NCBI GenBank assembly: GCA_015200345.1
Contig: CP054187.1
Location: 1,906,470-1,970,469 of the forward strand
Direction of reading: 5' to 3'
DNA length: 64,000 nt
Origin: Planctomycetia bacterium
GTDB lineage: Bacteria; Planctomycetota; Phycisphaerae; UBA1845; UTPLA1
The position numbers and the translations under genes were made by a program. This document shows, piece after piece, positions 31,322-41,016 of the stretch. The notes beneath the pieces are model-generated. The model did not search any database. It was given only the letters and a program-made list of their open reading frames with translations, and had not been told where the DNA came from. Position 1 is the stretch's first letter; every line of letters starts with the position of its first letter.

Positions 31322-34300
31322 TCATGCGTAGCTGTGCAGCCCGACGATGTAGAAGTTCACCACCCACCAGTTGAACTGCATCACGGCGAAGCCCACGACG
31401 CTTAGCACGGCGGTCCACAAGGCATGATGCTTGGTGACAAATCGCGCGTGGATCAGAATCGCATAGACCAGCCACGTGTTGAGCGCGAAGACTTCCTTCG
31501 GATCCCACCCCCAAGGCCGGCCCCAGGAGTAATCGGCCCAGACCGCGCCGAGCACCAGTCCGACGAAGAGCGAAATCGTCGACGTGTAGAGCAGCACGCG
31601 ATGCGATCGGTCGAACTCATCGAGGATGGACCGCGTGCGCTGTGTGAGACTGGGGTCTTCGGCCGGCGCATTCATCGCCACCGCGCCGCCGCCCGCGCCG
31701 GCCAGAACGACCTGCCTGCGGCTCAAGAGCATCGCCGCCGCGCCGACCGCCAGCATCGCGCCGCCCGCGGTGGCCGCGGCAAAGGCCGTGACAAACCCCG
31801 CGCTGGACGCATGGTCGAAATAGCCGATCTTCGCGAGGACGAGGCAGGCCATCGCGCCGATTTGCGCGCCGATGGTGCCCTGGGCCAGCGGCTGACGATG
31901 CCGAAGGGCACTGACAAAGAGATAACAATTCGCGACGCCGTACGCGAGCGTGATGACCGCGTAGCTGGAGATGATGAGCACCGTGTGGATGCGAAGCATG
32001 ACGTCGTCCAGAATCGGCATCATGGTCGTCAGGCGATTGTCCACTTTGTCCGGCAGAATCTCGGGCAGCGCCAGGGCGAAGAACCCCAGCAGCGCCGAAC
32101 TCAACAGGAACACCCGCTTGCGCAGGAACAATTCAAGCAACAAGCCCAGCGCGGTGCCCGCCAGCGTGCTCGACACGACCGCTTCGTACATGTTCGCCAC
32201 GGGGATGCGCCCGATGACGTACCACCGCAGTCCCAGGTCATACGCATGAATGCCGATCGCCGCCGTGAGCATCACCAGGCCGACGTTGCGCACCCAGCGG
32301 TAGCGCGTCGCCACCGCAAAGATTGAAACAAAAAACGTGAAGATATAGACCAGCCAGGCCCACCACATCAGGTCCATGCGGCGGTACTTCACCTCGGCCA
32401 GCCGTCGCGCCGATTCGGGATAGATCCCCGCCGGCGCGAGCGTCGGCATGAGCTGCTCCAGCCGGCCGATGTGCTCGTTGATCTGCGACGCATCGCGCGC
32501 GAGCCATGCTCGCTCCAGCGCCTGCATCACCGCCAGCACGTCGTGCGCCTGTTTCTCATTCAAGCCGGTGTCCTGCCGGCTGCGCGGATCGGCCAGCGAC
32601 GCCGGAGAGGACCACGGCGTATCGTGCGTGCCGGTCGGGTGTGGGACAACGGTGAACGTCCAGCCGAGGCTCTCGAAGAGATTGACCGCCGAGAGCATGC
32701 GATCCATCGCCTTTTTCTTGATTGTCTCGCCGGCCAACTCGCGCACCCGCGCCGAGACCATCGGCGAGCGCACGAATTCCAGGCTCACCATGCCGCGCCG
32801 GAACAAGTCCATCCGCGCTTCGTCGGAGATCGGCACCGGATACGCCGTCAGGTCGGCCAGCAGGACCTTGTCCTTCACATACAGGATCGGCGCGGCGCGA
32901 TAGGCCGACGCATTGAACATCAACTCCATCGCCGCGACGACCGGGTCCAGCCCGTAGAGCGGCTTGCTGCCGTGAATCGTCTTCATCGCGTCACGCGCCC
33001 ACGAGTCCACCGTGGCGTAGCGCCAACTGTGCTGCAAAACGATCGCGCCGAGGCGCTTCACGTCGATCTGGGATTGAATCGCCGCCAGGCGCTCCGCCGC
33101 GCGCTGCGCCGTGGCTTCATCGGCGGGCGCTTGCGCATGCCCGTGCGCGTCGAACCCCGCCATGCCGGAGTGTGCCTTCATCATGGCATCAACCGCCGCG
33201 TCCGGCCTCCCCGCGGACTGCGACGCCGCAGGCGCCGCCGTCGATTGGGCTTGCACGGCCGCCGGTCGCGCGATCGCGCCCGCCATTCCCACCAGCGCCG
33301 CCAGAATTAATCCCAGGGCGCTCCCGACCGGCTCGCGCGGGCCCGTCCGAACGCCGCGCCCCGGTGCGGGGTCGCGCGGCGCCGGATCGTCTGCCGACGT
33401 CGCCGCCGCGGCCAGCCGACGCCGTCGCACCAGCGCCGGTTTCACAGTCCACGCGTACATCATGCCCAACGTTATCAGCAAACAACCAAACGCCATCGTC
33501 ATGACACCCTCACGATTGCCCACTCCCAGCACCGTCCACGACTCGTGATCCCCGGCCGCCTGCGACTGAAACAGCGTCCATCCGCCGATCCGCGCCGTGT
33601 TGTTCAACCACGCCTTGGCCGCCACGACCCGGCGTTCCGTCGGATCCTCGTATCGGAAATAACTCGCCCATCCGCTGGGCTGCTGCCGCCCAGGATAGAA
33701 ATCTGTCTGCAATCGCTCGAGCGTCACCCGGCCCGGCAGCGCCCGCTCGTAGCGACCGTAGATCAACTGCACCGGCCGGCCGCCGGGGATCGAATCCACC
33801 ACCGTCGGCTCATGGCGATCCATCAGCGTCGTGTTGTTGTACAAGCTGAACGGCACCCATTGCCGATGCGTCCACGATCCGTCGCGCGCCGCCAGCTTCA
33901 CGCGAATCAACGACTCCGTCCGCCGCACGTCGCCCAGCGACCGCCGCTGACGCACCGGCACCACCTGCGGCACCTGAACAATCCGCGGCTTCTCGATGCA
34001 TTCCAGCAGCGTCAGCGCCAAGTCGCCCGCCCGGAACGGCTCGCCGCTCTTGAGCTGTGACACCGTCCGCTTGCCGCCCCGCGCCGTATGCACGACGACC
34101 GGCGCCAGCGACTCGCTCGCCGCGATCATGAAATGATCCACCGAGGCGTCGGTGTAGAACAGCGCGAGGTTGTCGTCCACGAGATTCGCCGTATCCGACA
34201 TCTTCTTGCCCGCGCGATCGCGATCCTGATTCAACTGCGGGAAGCGATGCAGCACCGACCGCTGAAACTCCTGCTTCGGCGATTTCACCCACACCAGCGC

Positions 34301-35656
34301 GATCGGCGTCCGCGCGTTGTTGAAGCCTGCCGTCATCAAGGGCCAGCTCGGCCGAAGTTCCTCCACCGTCAGGCTATAGTCCGTGCCTTCCACGTCGATC
34401 TTCATGCCCGGCGTGACCGCGTAGCTCCGGCGAACGTCGCGATCCTTGACCCACACTTCCAGCACGTGCTCGCCCGGCACCGGCTTGGTGTACATGTCCG
34501 GCAGCGCGGTCTGACCCGTCAGCCATGCGAACTCAAACCGTTCGCCCTGGTTCAACTCCACCATCGACCGCGCCGGCACGCTCGCCGCCAGCCAGCTGTC
34601 GGCCTTGTCCGGCCCGCGCGTCACCTGAACGTGCGCCAGCGGCATCGTCTGATCGCCCCCGGGGATCGCACGATCTTCCAGGCGCGCGTACGGCAGATAC
34701 CCGTCGATTTCCACCGTGAACGGCCAATCGGCCGACACCGCACGGTTCGAGTCATCCAACGTCAGCGGCATCCGCCACGACTCGACCAGCGGGATCGGCG
34801 TCATGCGATCGGGGCGCACGACGTTGCCCGCTGTATCGGTGATGGGTGGTTCACCCGCCGGCTCGACGAATCGCTCGTTGTAGTACGGCAGGCCGTTCAG
34901 CGCGAAGACCTCGGTGTGCCCGTCGCGCGTCACCGACAGCATCGGCGTCGTGTCGTCGTAAAACGTCTCCGTGGTGCGACCCGGTGACAGCAGCAGCAGC
35001 AGCCGGTCGCTCAATTTCGCGAACCGCGCATCCACGTCGCCGCCCTGCCGCAGCTCGATCTCCTGCGGCGGCTGGTCTCCGATCTGCGCAACGAGCTTCA
35101 CCCGCGCCGCCGGCGTCATGCCCGAATGCTCCACGTCGGTGACTTCCAGCGCATGCCGCCCGCCCAGCATGGGGATGTTCGTCTCGAAACGCTTGCCCTT
35201 CACCGCCACGAACGAGCCGATCACCGCGCCTTGCGGATCGGTCTTCAGCCGATCGGAAGACACCAGTCGAATGCGCGGGGCATCAAGCCAGACATCGCCT
35301 TCGATCTTCTGCCCGAAATACACCACGCCCCCGCCGCACAACATCAACAGGCCGGTGTGAACGGTCAGCACGCCCAGATTGCGCACGTTGAACGCGATCC
35401 GACGGATCGTCGTGACCGTCAGACAGACGCAAAACAAGACGATCAACAGCAAGAAGACCCAGTGATTGAAAAAGGCGAATTCCGTCAACTCAAAGAATTG
35501 ACGAAACGTGGGAACGGCCGACCCGAGCGCCGAGTAGATGAGGATCAACGCAATCAGCACGATACCCAGCTTGATGCTGTCGAACGGGTCGATCATGCGG
35601 GACAGGAGCGGTCGCGTCGGCGTGGTGCGTGGTCGGGCGTTCACGTGCATTTCCAT
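31322..35656 (-). CDS. Fused cytochrome c biogenesis protein (ResB/CcsB plus CcsA)
   Basis: This 1444-residue fusion is a system II heme exporter and cytochrome c synthase. The N-terminal part has ResB-like transmembrane helices (IKLGIVLIALILIYSALGS, WVFLLLIVLFCVCLTVTT) and a large periplasmic region (about 100-750) with ResB domain. A hydrophobic segment and a low-complexity region (about 770-860) follow. The C-terminal third is CcsA, with multiple helices and the Trp-rich heme-handling WWD-type motif WGRPWGWDPKEVF, which contains the conserved WD. A His in TWLVYAILIHARFVT fits a heme ligand. Fused CcsBA forms exist in other bacteria; the size here is large because of the periplasmic domain. 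No cytochrome gene is adjacent. Confidence 0.88.
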   Translation of the reverse strand: MEMHVNARPRTTPTRPLLSRMIDPFDSIKLGIVLIALILIYSALGSAVPTFRQFFELTEFAFFNHWVFLLLIVLFCVCLTVTTIRRIAFNVRNLGVLTVHTGLLMLCGGGVVYFGQKIEGDVWLDAPRIRLVSSDRLKTDPQGAVIGSFVAVKGKRFETNIPMLGGRHALEVTDVEHSGMTPAARVKLVAQIGDQPPQEIELRQGGDVDARFAKLSDRLLLLLSPGRTTETFYDDTTPMLSVTRDGHTEVFALNGLPYYNERFVEPAGEPPITDTAGNVVRPDRMTPIPLVESWRMPLTLDDSNRAVSADWPFTVEIDGYLPYARLEDRAIPGGDQTMPLAHVQVTRGPDKADSWLAASVPARSMVELNQGERFEFAWLTGQTALPDMYTKPVPGEHVLEVWVKDRDVRRSYAVTPGMKIDVEGTDYSLTVEELRPSWPLMTAGFNNARTPIALVWVKSPKQEFQRSVLHRFPQLNQDRDRAGKKMSDTANLVDDNLALFYTDASVDHFMIAASESLAPVVVHTARGGKRTVSQLKSGEPFRAGDLALTLLECIEKPRIVQVPQVVPVRQRRSLGDVRRTESLIRVKLAARDGSWTHRQWVPFSLYNNTTLMDRHEPTVVDSIPGGRPVQLIYGRYERALPGRVTLERLQTDFYPGRQQPSGWASYFRYEDPTERRVVAAKAWLNNTARIGGWTLFQSQAAGDHESWTVLGVGNREGVMTMAFGCLLITLGMMYAWTVKPALVRRRRLAAAATSADDPAPRDPAPGRGVRTGPREPVGSALGLILAALVGMAGAIARPAAVQAQSTAAPAASQSAGRPDAAVDAMMKAHSGMAGFDAHGHAQAPADEATAQRAAERLAAIQSQIDVKRLGAIVLQHSWRYATVDSWARDAMKTIHGSKPLYGLDPVVAAMELMFNASAYRAAPILYVKDKVLLADLTAYPVPISDEARMDLFRRGMVSLEFVRSPMVSARVRELAGETIKKKAMDRMLSAVNLFESLGWTFTVVPHPTGTHDTPWSSPASLADPRSRQDTGLNEKQAHDVLAVMQALERAWLARDASQINEHIGRLEQLMPTLAPAGIYPESARRLAEVKYRRMDLMWWAWLVYIFTFFVSIFAVATRYRWVRNVGLVMLTAAIGIHAYDLGLRWYVIGRIPVANMYEAVVSSTLAGTALGLLLELFLRKRVFLLSSALLGFFALALPEILPDKVDNRLTTMMPILDDVMLRIHTVLIISSYAVITLAYGVANCYLFVSALRHRQPLAQGTIGAQIGAMACLVLAKIGYFDHASSAGFVTAFAAATAGGAMLAVGAAAMLLSRRQVVLAGAGGGAVAMNAPAEDPSLTQRTRSILDEFDRSHRVLLYTSTISLFVGLVLGAVWADYSWGRPWGWDPKEVFALNTWLVYAILIHARFVTKHHALWTAVLSVVGFAVMQFNWWVVNFYIVGLHSYA

Positions 35657-36315
35657 GGGTGTGGGTATTCAATCGTTGCGGGTGTATGGGTTGTCCTGTT
35701 TCCGGTTAATTCGCCGCCCGCCGGTCGCGGAAATCACCCTTTTACGGTACCGGGTCGCCGGGCGGCAGGTGAGTCGAGCGACAAGCGAACCCCAGCACTG
35801 CAACTGTGGTGCCAGAAGCCGAAAACGCACCTCCTCCGAGACTTGTTGCATTCTAGCCGGGGATGTCGGAAACCGCCCTTCGAAAAGCGAGTGCCAGCAC
35901 CCGTTGCTGGTACGGCGTAACCGCTTTACAACGTGGACCTTACCTTTGTAAGCGACTTAGGCAGATGCCATCCGGGGTCGAATTCCCTGTGACCGGCAGC
36001 ACAAACGGTCCACGTGATAAGCCCCGATTTCCACCAGCTCGATGCGTCCATCGATCCCAGGATGCACCCGTCGATCGTGCTGCTTCTCGCGAGACGGTAG
36101 CGGAAATATCCCAATTTTGTGTCAATCTGCGCAGCCGTGGTTGGCCATGCTTCTTCAATTGGGTTGGCGGCAGTTTGGCGTTAGCCTTGTCTTGGAGATT
36201 CCGGAGACGGGACGATTGTGGACACGCATGCTCCGCCAGGAAGGACCGGGGCGAAGGGACGTTCAACCAGGCCGTCATCATTGCCGGGTCTCTCTCGACG
36301 ACCGGCACGCTTTCC
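35657..36315. other. Intergenic region without a supported gene
   Basis: This 659-base stretch has lower GC than its surroundings. Open frames on both strands are short, with no promoter or Shine-Dalgarno that looks convincing. It holds a small inverted repeat around 35895-35920 (ccagca...tgctgg). It may contain upstream regulatory sequence of the LPS-kinase unit or a decayed gene. Confidence 0.5.
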
Positions 36316-37143
36316 ATGTCCGACTTGATGATCTTTTTCCAGCCGCGGTATGCCGCCGCACTCGCCGCGCTCGGCCTGGCCACGCTCGATGACTTCCTCG
36401 CCGAACAGGCCGGCCGATTGGTCAGCGCGCACGGCCTGACGCATACCCGTCGCATCGAATTCGCGCACGCCGGTCAGATCCTCGCCGGCTATCTGAAGAT
36501 TTACGACTACACGCGCCGGCCGCTGCGGCATCGGTTCATTCGCGACAAGGCTCGCCGCGAGGCGGAGAACGTTTCGGTCCTCCGCCATCGCTGCGGCCTT
36601 TCGATGCCGACCGTTGTCTGCATCGGCGCGCGGCGACGGCTGGGCGCGCTCGTGCGAAGCTTCATCCTGACGCTGGAGCTGCCGGCGTCGCGCCCGCTCG
36701 CTGAAGCGTGGGACCACTCGCTGGTTGATCGAACCGAGCTGCTCGCGCGTTCGCCGGCTTTCGTCGCGCGGATGCACGCCGCCGGATTCGTTCACATCGA
36801 TCTGCGCTGGCGCAACATCCTTGTGTGCTGCGAAGGCGATCGTCCTTTCGAATTCGTGCCGATTGATTGCGTGCGCGGTGGATGGCGGCGCGCACGCCTG
36901 GCGCGGGAACACGGTCGACTTCGTGATCTGTCCAGCCTCTACAAGGACGCGCGGCCACGACTGACTCGCACCCAGTTGCTCCGCTGGTACATCGCCTACG
37001 TCGCCGCGCTGAACGACGTCGATCCGCGTCGAAGGCGGCAACCGGCGAACGAGAGCGCTCGGATCCGCCTTGACGGGTTGCATCGGCAAGCCATTTGTGT
37101 CATTCTGCGCGATCGCGATTCCAAGGACGGATCGCCCGCATGA
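36316..37143 (+). CDS. LPS kinase-like protein (WaaP/Kdo-kinase family)
   Basis: The start ATG 36316 gives 275 residues and aligns by eye with the start of the downstream paralogue (MSIHFEIEPPYAEALRAAGL vs MSDLMIFFQPRYAAALAALG). The kinase-like core has GFVHIDLRWRNIL (HxDxxxxN catalytic loop, His-Ile-Asp) and VPIDCVRGG (metal-binding Asp). This family phosphorylates heptose or Kdo in LPS. Substrate is not known here. Its stop overlaps the next ATG (ATGA), so translation is coupled. Confidence 0.7.
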   Translation: MSDLMIFFQPRYAAALAALGLATLDDFLAEQAGRLVSAHGLTHTRRIEFAHAGQILAGYLKIYDYTRRPLRHRFIRDKARREAENVSVLRHRCGLSMPTVVCIGARRRLGALVRSFILTLELPASRPLAEAWDHSLVDRTELLARSPAFVARMHAAGFVHIDLRWRNILVCCEGDRPFEFVPIDCVRGGWRRARLAREHGRLRDLSSLYKDARPRLTRTQLLRWYIAYVAALNDVDPRRRRQPANESARIRLDGLHRQAICVILRDRDSKDGSPA

Positions 37144-38981
37144 GCATTCACTTCGAAATCGAGCCGCCGTATGCCGAAGCCCTGCGCGCCGCGGGACTCG
37201 ACTCCTTCGACGCGCTGATGGCCGCGCGCGGCGGTCCGGCCGTCAGCGCTCACGCCGAACGGGAGACGATTCCGCTGGATATTCAGCTCGACGGCACGAT
37301 GCAGCGCTGCTTCCTCAAGCGCGTCTTCCGCGTGCCGATCAAACAAGTCGTCGCCCCGCTGCTGCGCGGGCGCCGCGCGCGGTCGCAGCCCCTGCACGAG
37401 TGGAACATGCTCGGCGCGCTGCGCGCCGCCGGAATCGGCGCCATGCAGCGCATCGCCGTCGGGGAACAGCGCATCGCGGGCCAGCCCGTAGCGGCGTGCC
37501 TGCTTGTCGCCGCGGTGCCATCGGACAATACGTTCGAACATTGGATGCAAACAGGGGATGTGCGATCCGGCTCGGTCGGCGCACGGCAGCGCGCCCGCCT
37601 TCTGGGCGCCGTCGGAACGCTCATGGGGCGACTGTCGTCTAACGGGTTCATGTGGCCCGACTGTCAGGCGAAGCACCTCTTTGCGGCGCGGCAGCCGGAC
37701 GGCCCCGGGTGGTCCCTGTGGCTGATCGACGTGGAGCGAATGGAGCGCGATGCGAATCGCGCGCAATCCATCGAGCGTCGCCTGCAAGGAGCGAGGGCTC
37801 ACCTCGTTCGTCTGCGCCGATCGTGCCCGATGGCGCGGTTCACGTGGCGCGATTATTTGCACGTCGCGGCCGGGTTGCGCCGCGCGCTGTGGACCGACGG
37901 CGGTTGCCCGCGCCGCGGCCGGCCGGAGCCGGTTCACACAGAAAAAGACCGTTCGAAGGCTGCGCCGATCCTGTTCGACACGTTCGCTAAGATGGAGTTG
38001 CGACCCGCCGTGCCCGACGATCAGCGTCCATTGAACGGTGTCCGGAGCGTTGACGGGTACAAGATGCTCGCCGAATACGAGAACCTGTTTCGGGCGCATC
38101 AGCTTGATCATTTTGATCGTCTTTTCAATCTCGCTTCGGATGCCGATCTTCACAAACCGGGCCTGGCGGCCCATCGCAGCCGCAGCCGATTCACGCTGAC
38201 CGACGCCACTGGCCGGGAGCACACGTTTTTTCTGAAGCGCTACCTGCATCCCCCGACGGCCGATCAACTTCGCCGCATCGTCAGCGGCTCGCCGGGGGAG
38301 AGCATGGCCGCGCGCGAGTACCGTTGCATCAAGCGCTTGAATCAGATTGGAATCTCCACGCTGCAATGCGTCGCCGTTGGGCAACGGATGGTCGGACTCA
38401 CCGAGCGGCAAAGCTTCCTGATCACGGTGGGCTTGAACGACGTTTCACTGGAGCGCTACGCGGCGGACATCGCGCGCGGTCATGCGCCGCTCCCGTCGCC
38501 CGGATTGCGGCGGCAGATCATCTGCCAGCTCGCGCTGGTGGCGCGCACGCTTCATGCCGCGCGCTATTTTCATCGCGACCTTTATTTGTCTCATGTTTTT
38601 CTGCATCGCAACGCCAACGGATCGGTCGCCCTGCGGTTGATCGACCTCGCACGGATGCTGGTCAAGCCGCGCCAAACCCTCCGCTGGACAATCAAAGATT
38701 TGGCCGCCTTGGATTACAGCGCCCCGCGACCGCTGGTCACACGAGCCGATCGGGTTCGATTTCTTCTCGTCTACCTGAATCCGTTGCGCGATCGTTGCTT
38801 ACTTTCGAGCCTGGGCGTCGAGCGCGGAAGCTGGGCAAGCGCCGTGCGCCGAGATCGGACCGCCGCCGACCGCGCGGCCGGGAAGCAGGCCCTGCGTTAC
38901 CATATTCCGCTGGTTGCCGCGCGCGTTCGCAAGATGGCCGTTCACGACGCGCGCCGCCGGGAAACGGGTGCCACGGCTTGA
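37140..38981 (+). CDS. Tandem LPS kinase-like protein with two kinase domains
   Basis: The 613-residue protein holds two kinase-like modules. Module one (about 1-270) has WPDCQAKHLF (Asp retained, Asn replaced by His) and WLIDVERM. Module two (about 310-613) has FHRDLYLSHVFLH and LRLIDLARML. Both keep the two Asp that WaaP-type kinases need, so neither is obviously dead. The N-terminus resembles the preceding one-domain paralogue. Possibly one domain acts on inner-core heptose and the other elsewhere, which is inference. Confidence 0.75.
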   Translation: MSIHFEIEPPYAEALRAAGLDSFDALMAARGGPAVSAHAERETIPLDIQLDGTMQRCFLKRVFRVPIKQVVAPLLRGRRARSQPLHEWNMLGALRAAGIGAMQRIAVGEQRIAGQPVAACLLVAAVPSDNTFEHWMQTGDVRSGSVGARQRARLLGAVGTLMGRLSSNGFMWPDCQAKHLFAARQPDGPGWSLWLIDVERMERDANRAQSIERRLQGARAHLVRLRRSCPMARFTWRDYLHVAAGLRRALWTDGGCPRRGRPEPVHTEKDRSKAAPILFDTFAKMELRPAVPDDQRPLNGVRSVDGYKMLAEYENLFRAHQLDHFDRLFNLASDADLHKPGLAAHRSRSRFTLTDATGREHTFFLKRYLHPPTADQLRRIVSGSPGESMAAREYRCIKRLNQIGISTLQCVAVGQRMVGLTERQSFLITVGLNDVSLERYAADIARGHAPLPSPGLRRQIICQLALVARTLHAARYFHRDLYLSHVFLHRNANGSVALRLIDLARMLVKPRQTLRWTIKDLAALDYSAPRPLVTRADRVRFLLVYLNPLRDRCLLSSLGVERGSWASAVRRDRTAADRAAGKQALRYHIPLVAARVRKMAVHDARRRETGATA

Positions 38982-39019
38982 TGCAGTGGCCCACACAAGG
39001 ATCGTAGGCAGGGGCACAC

Positions 39020-40201
39020 GTGAAGCTCGGCATCATCATTGAGCGATTGGAAGCCTGGCGCGGCGGGGCGGAAACCTCCACGCTGGAACTGGCGCGCCTG
39101 TTGCGCGAGAAGGGGCACGCGATTCACGTCATCACCTCCACGATCAGCCAGTCGACGCCCGGTTTGACGATCCACCAGGTGCCGGCGCCGAGCGTCTTCG
39201 GCCCGCTTCGCACCGCGACGTTTGTTCGCCACGCCGCTCGGCAGGCGGAACAGATCGGGTTCGATGCGGTCCTGGCCATGTCGCCCTGTCCCGCCGCCGA
39301 CGTGTATCAGCCCCGCGGGGGGCTGGTGCGCGAGACGCTGGCGCGCAACATCGCCACGCGCAGCTCCGCTCCGCGCCGGTTCGCCAAGCGCGCCATGCTC
39401 GCGCTGAACATCAAGCAGCGCAGCCTGCTGGAGCTGGAACGCAAGACCCTGCGCGAAGGCGGACCCATCGTCGTCGCGGTGTCGAACTACGTCGCGCGAC
39501 AATGCCGGGAACTCTACGGCCTGACGCCGCCGCGCGTCCGCATCGTCTTCAACGGCGTCACCATCGAGCGACCGCCGGCGCCGCAATGGGCCGCCGACCG
39601 CGCCGCAATCCGGCAGCAGTATCACGTTCCGGACGGCGCGCTGCTGTTGCTCTTCGTCGCGCACAATTTTCGCCTGAAGGGGCTGGAACCCTTGATCGAA
39701 ACGGCCTCGCGCCTGGTCACCGGCGGGTTCACCGATTTTCGCGTGCTCGTGGTCGGGCGCGACAACCCGGTGCGATTTCAGAGGCGGATTCACACGCAAC
39801 ACCTGGATCGCTTCATCACGTTCACCGGTCCGACCCAGCGCTCCGCCGCGTTCTTCTGCGCGGCCGATGCACTCGTGCATCCAACCTACTATGACCCGTG
39901 CAGCCGCGTGGTACTGGAAGCCCTCGCGCTGGGCGTGCCGGTGCTGACGACGCGATTCAACGGCGCGAGCGAGATCATGACCGACGGCGTGGAAGGGTTC
40001 GTCATCGCCACGCCGGACGAAGTGGGCCTGTGGGCGCGACGGATCACGGAACTGGCCGACCCGGCGCTGCGGGAAAAGATGGTTGCAGCGGCGCTGCGAC
40101 TGCGCGAGCGCGTCAGCATGAAGCGGCACGCGGAGGAGTTGAACGCGATCCTGTTGGAGGCAGCCGACCGGCGGGGCACAAAACGTCGCGCCCCGGCGTG
40201 A
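39020..40201 (+). CDS. GT4 family glycosyltransferase (WaaG-like)
   Basis: The GTG start at 39020 is preceded by GGCAGGGG. The protein has 393 residues and a GT-B fold. The N-terminal half opens MKLGIIIERLEAWRGGAET. The C-terminal nucleotide-sugar half has LLFVAHNFRLKGLEPLIE and HPTYYDPCSRVVLEALALGVPVLTT, the EX7E-type motif of GT4. It closely resembles LPS core glucosyltransferase WaaG and the neighbouring kinases support an LPS-core role. It is 38 bases after the tandem kinase gene. Confidence 0.85.
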   Translation: MKLGIIIERLEAWRGGAETSTLELARLLREKGHAIHVITSTISQSTPGLTIHQVPAPSVFGPLRTATFVRHAARQAEQIGFDAVLAMSPCPAADVYQPRGGLVRETLARNIATRSSAPRRFAKRAMLALNIKQRSLLELERKTLREGGPIVVAVSNYVARQCRELYGLTPPRVRIVFNGVTIERPPAPQWAADRAAIRQQYHVPDGALLLLFVAHNFRLKGLEPLIETASRLVTGGFTDFRVLVVGRDNPVRFQRRIHTQHLDRFITFTGPTQRSAAFFCAADALVHPTYYDPCSRVVLEALALGVPVLTTRFNGASEIMTDGVEGFVIATPDEVGLWARRITELADPALREKMVAAALRLRERVSMKRHAEELNAILLEAADRRGTKRRAPA

Positions 40202-40203
40202 GT

Positions 40204-40235
40204 AAAAAAAGAAACGCCCAGCCGAAGCCGGGCGT
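40204..40235 (-). terminator. Hairpin with flanking A tract (terminator on minus strand)
   Basis: ACGCCC (40214-40219) pairs with GGGCGT (40230-40235), extended by GC/GC around a CGAA loop. The plus strand has seven A before it, so only the minus strand shows hairpin plus T tract. No minus-strand gene lies just to its right, so its function is unclear. Confidence 0.4.
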
Positions 40236-40239
40236 CAGA

Positions 40240-40258
40240 CCGGAGATGCGATCTCCGG
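40240..40258. repeat. Perfect 8-base inverted repeat ahead of the NYN gene
   Basis: CCGGAGAT, loop GCG, ATCTCCGG. It lies 30 bases before the NYN-domain start and may be an operator or part of a leader structure. Confidence 0.5.
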
Positions 40259-40287
40259 GGCTGTTACATAAGAAAGTAGCTCGTTGC

Positions 40288-40917
40288 ATGGTGCAAGTCA
40301 AGCAAAGCACTCGACTCATTGCATACGTCGATGGGTTCAATCTCTATTTCGGCATGAAGCAAAGCAAATATGAGAGGTACATGTGGCTTAACGTTCACGC
40401 CCTGATCGCATCACTCCTAAAGGCCGACCAGGTATTGGTTTGTGTGCGATACTTCACGTCGAGAGTCATCGGGGATGCAGGCAAAATGGCCCGCCAGACT
40501 TCGTACCTGGAGGCGCTTGAGACGGTTCCCGATGTCCATATTAACTATGGAAAATACCAACGGCAAGACCGACGGTGCTCCGTCTGCAAGGCGACAGATT
40601 ATGTTGCCAACGAGAAAATGACGGACGTAAACATAGCCACTGAACTCATGGCGGACGCTTTTCAAGATCAATTCGATGTCGCCATGCTCGTTTCAGCAGA
40701 TAGCGATCTGACATCCCCGGTTCGACGGGTGCGCGGGCTGTTTCCGGACAAGAGGGTCATCATCGCATTTCCTCCGGCTCGCACCTCCAGAGAACTTGTC
40801 GGGGCAGCCAGCGCATCGTTTACCATTGGGCGTCAGAAACTAGCGACCAGTCAGCTCCCCGATCTCGTCATGCGTGCGGACGGGCATAGGTTGTCTCGCC
40901 CTGCAACCTGGCATTAG
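40288..40917 (+). CDS. NYN-domain (LabA/DUF88-like) PIN-fold nuclease
   Basis: The 209-residue protein contains AYVDGFNLYFG (Asp15, first acidic metal ligand), KMTDVNIATELM and LVSADSD. These are the acidic motifs of NYN/PIN-like RNases, which are Mg-dependent. A CxxC pair (CSVCKATD) is also present. Its base composition is visibly lower in GC than its neighbours, with many A/T-ending codons, and the sequence lies between the GT4 and a deacetylase-like gene that are of normal GC. Acquisition by transfer is likely. The start ATG 40288 is chosen from NYN homologues and an upstream AGAAAG. Confidence 0.8.
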   Translation: MVQVKQSTRLIAYVDGFNLYFGMKQSKYERYMWLNVHALIASLLKADQVLVCVRYFTSRVIGDAGKMARQTSYLEALETVPDVHINYGKYQRQDRRCSVCKATDYVANEKMTDVNIATELMADAFQDQFDVAMLVSADSDLTSPVRRVRGLFPDKRVIIAFPPARTSRELVGAASASFTIGRQKLATSQLPDLVMRADGHRLSRPATWH

Positions 40918-41016
40918 CCGAGGCAAGACTTTAAATGCCAAACTCCAAGTCAAGCGACTCCGGTGCTTTGGATTCGGGCCGCACCGACAAATGGAGACGA
41001 TTCGAGTCAACCGGAG

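Noticed and set aside
35965-35995. T-loop-like sequence (GGGGTCGAATTCCC)
   Set aside because: The surrounding bases do not form acceptor, D or anticodon arms, so not a tRNA.
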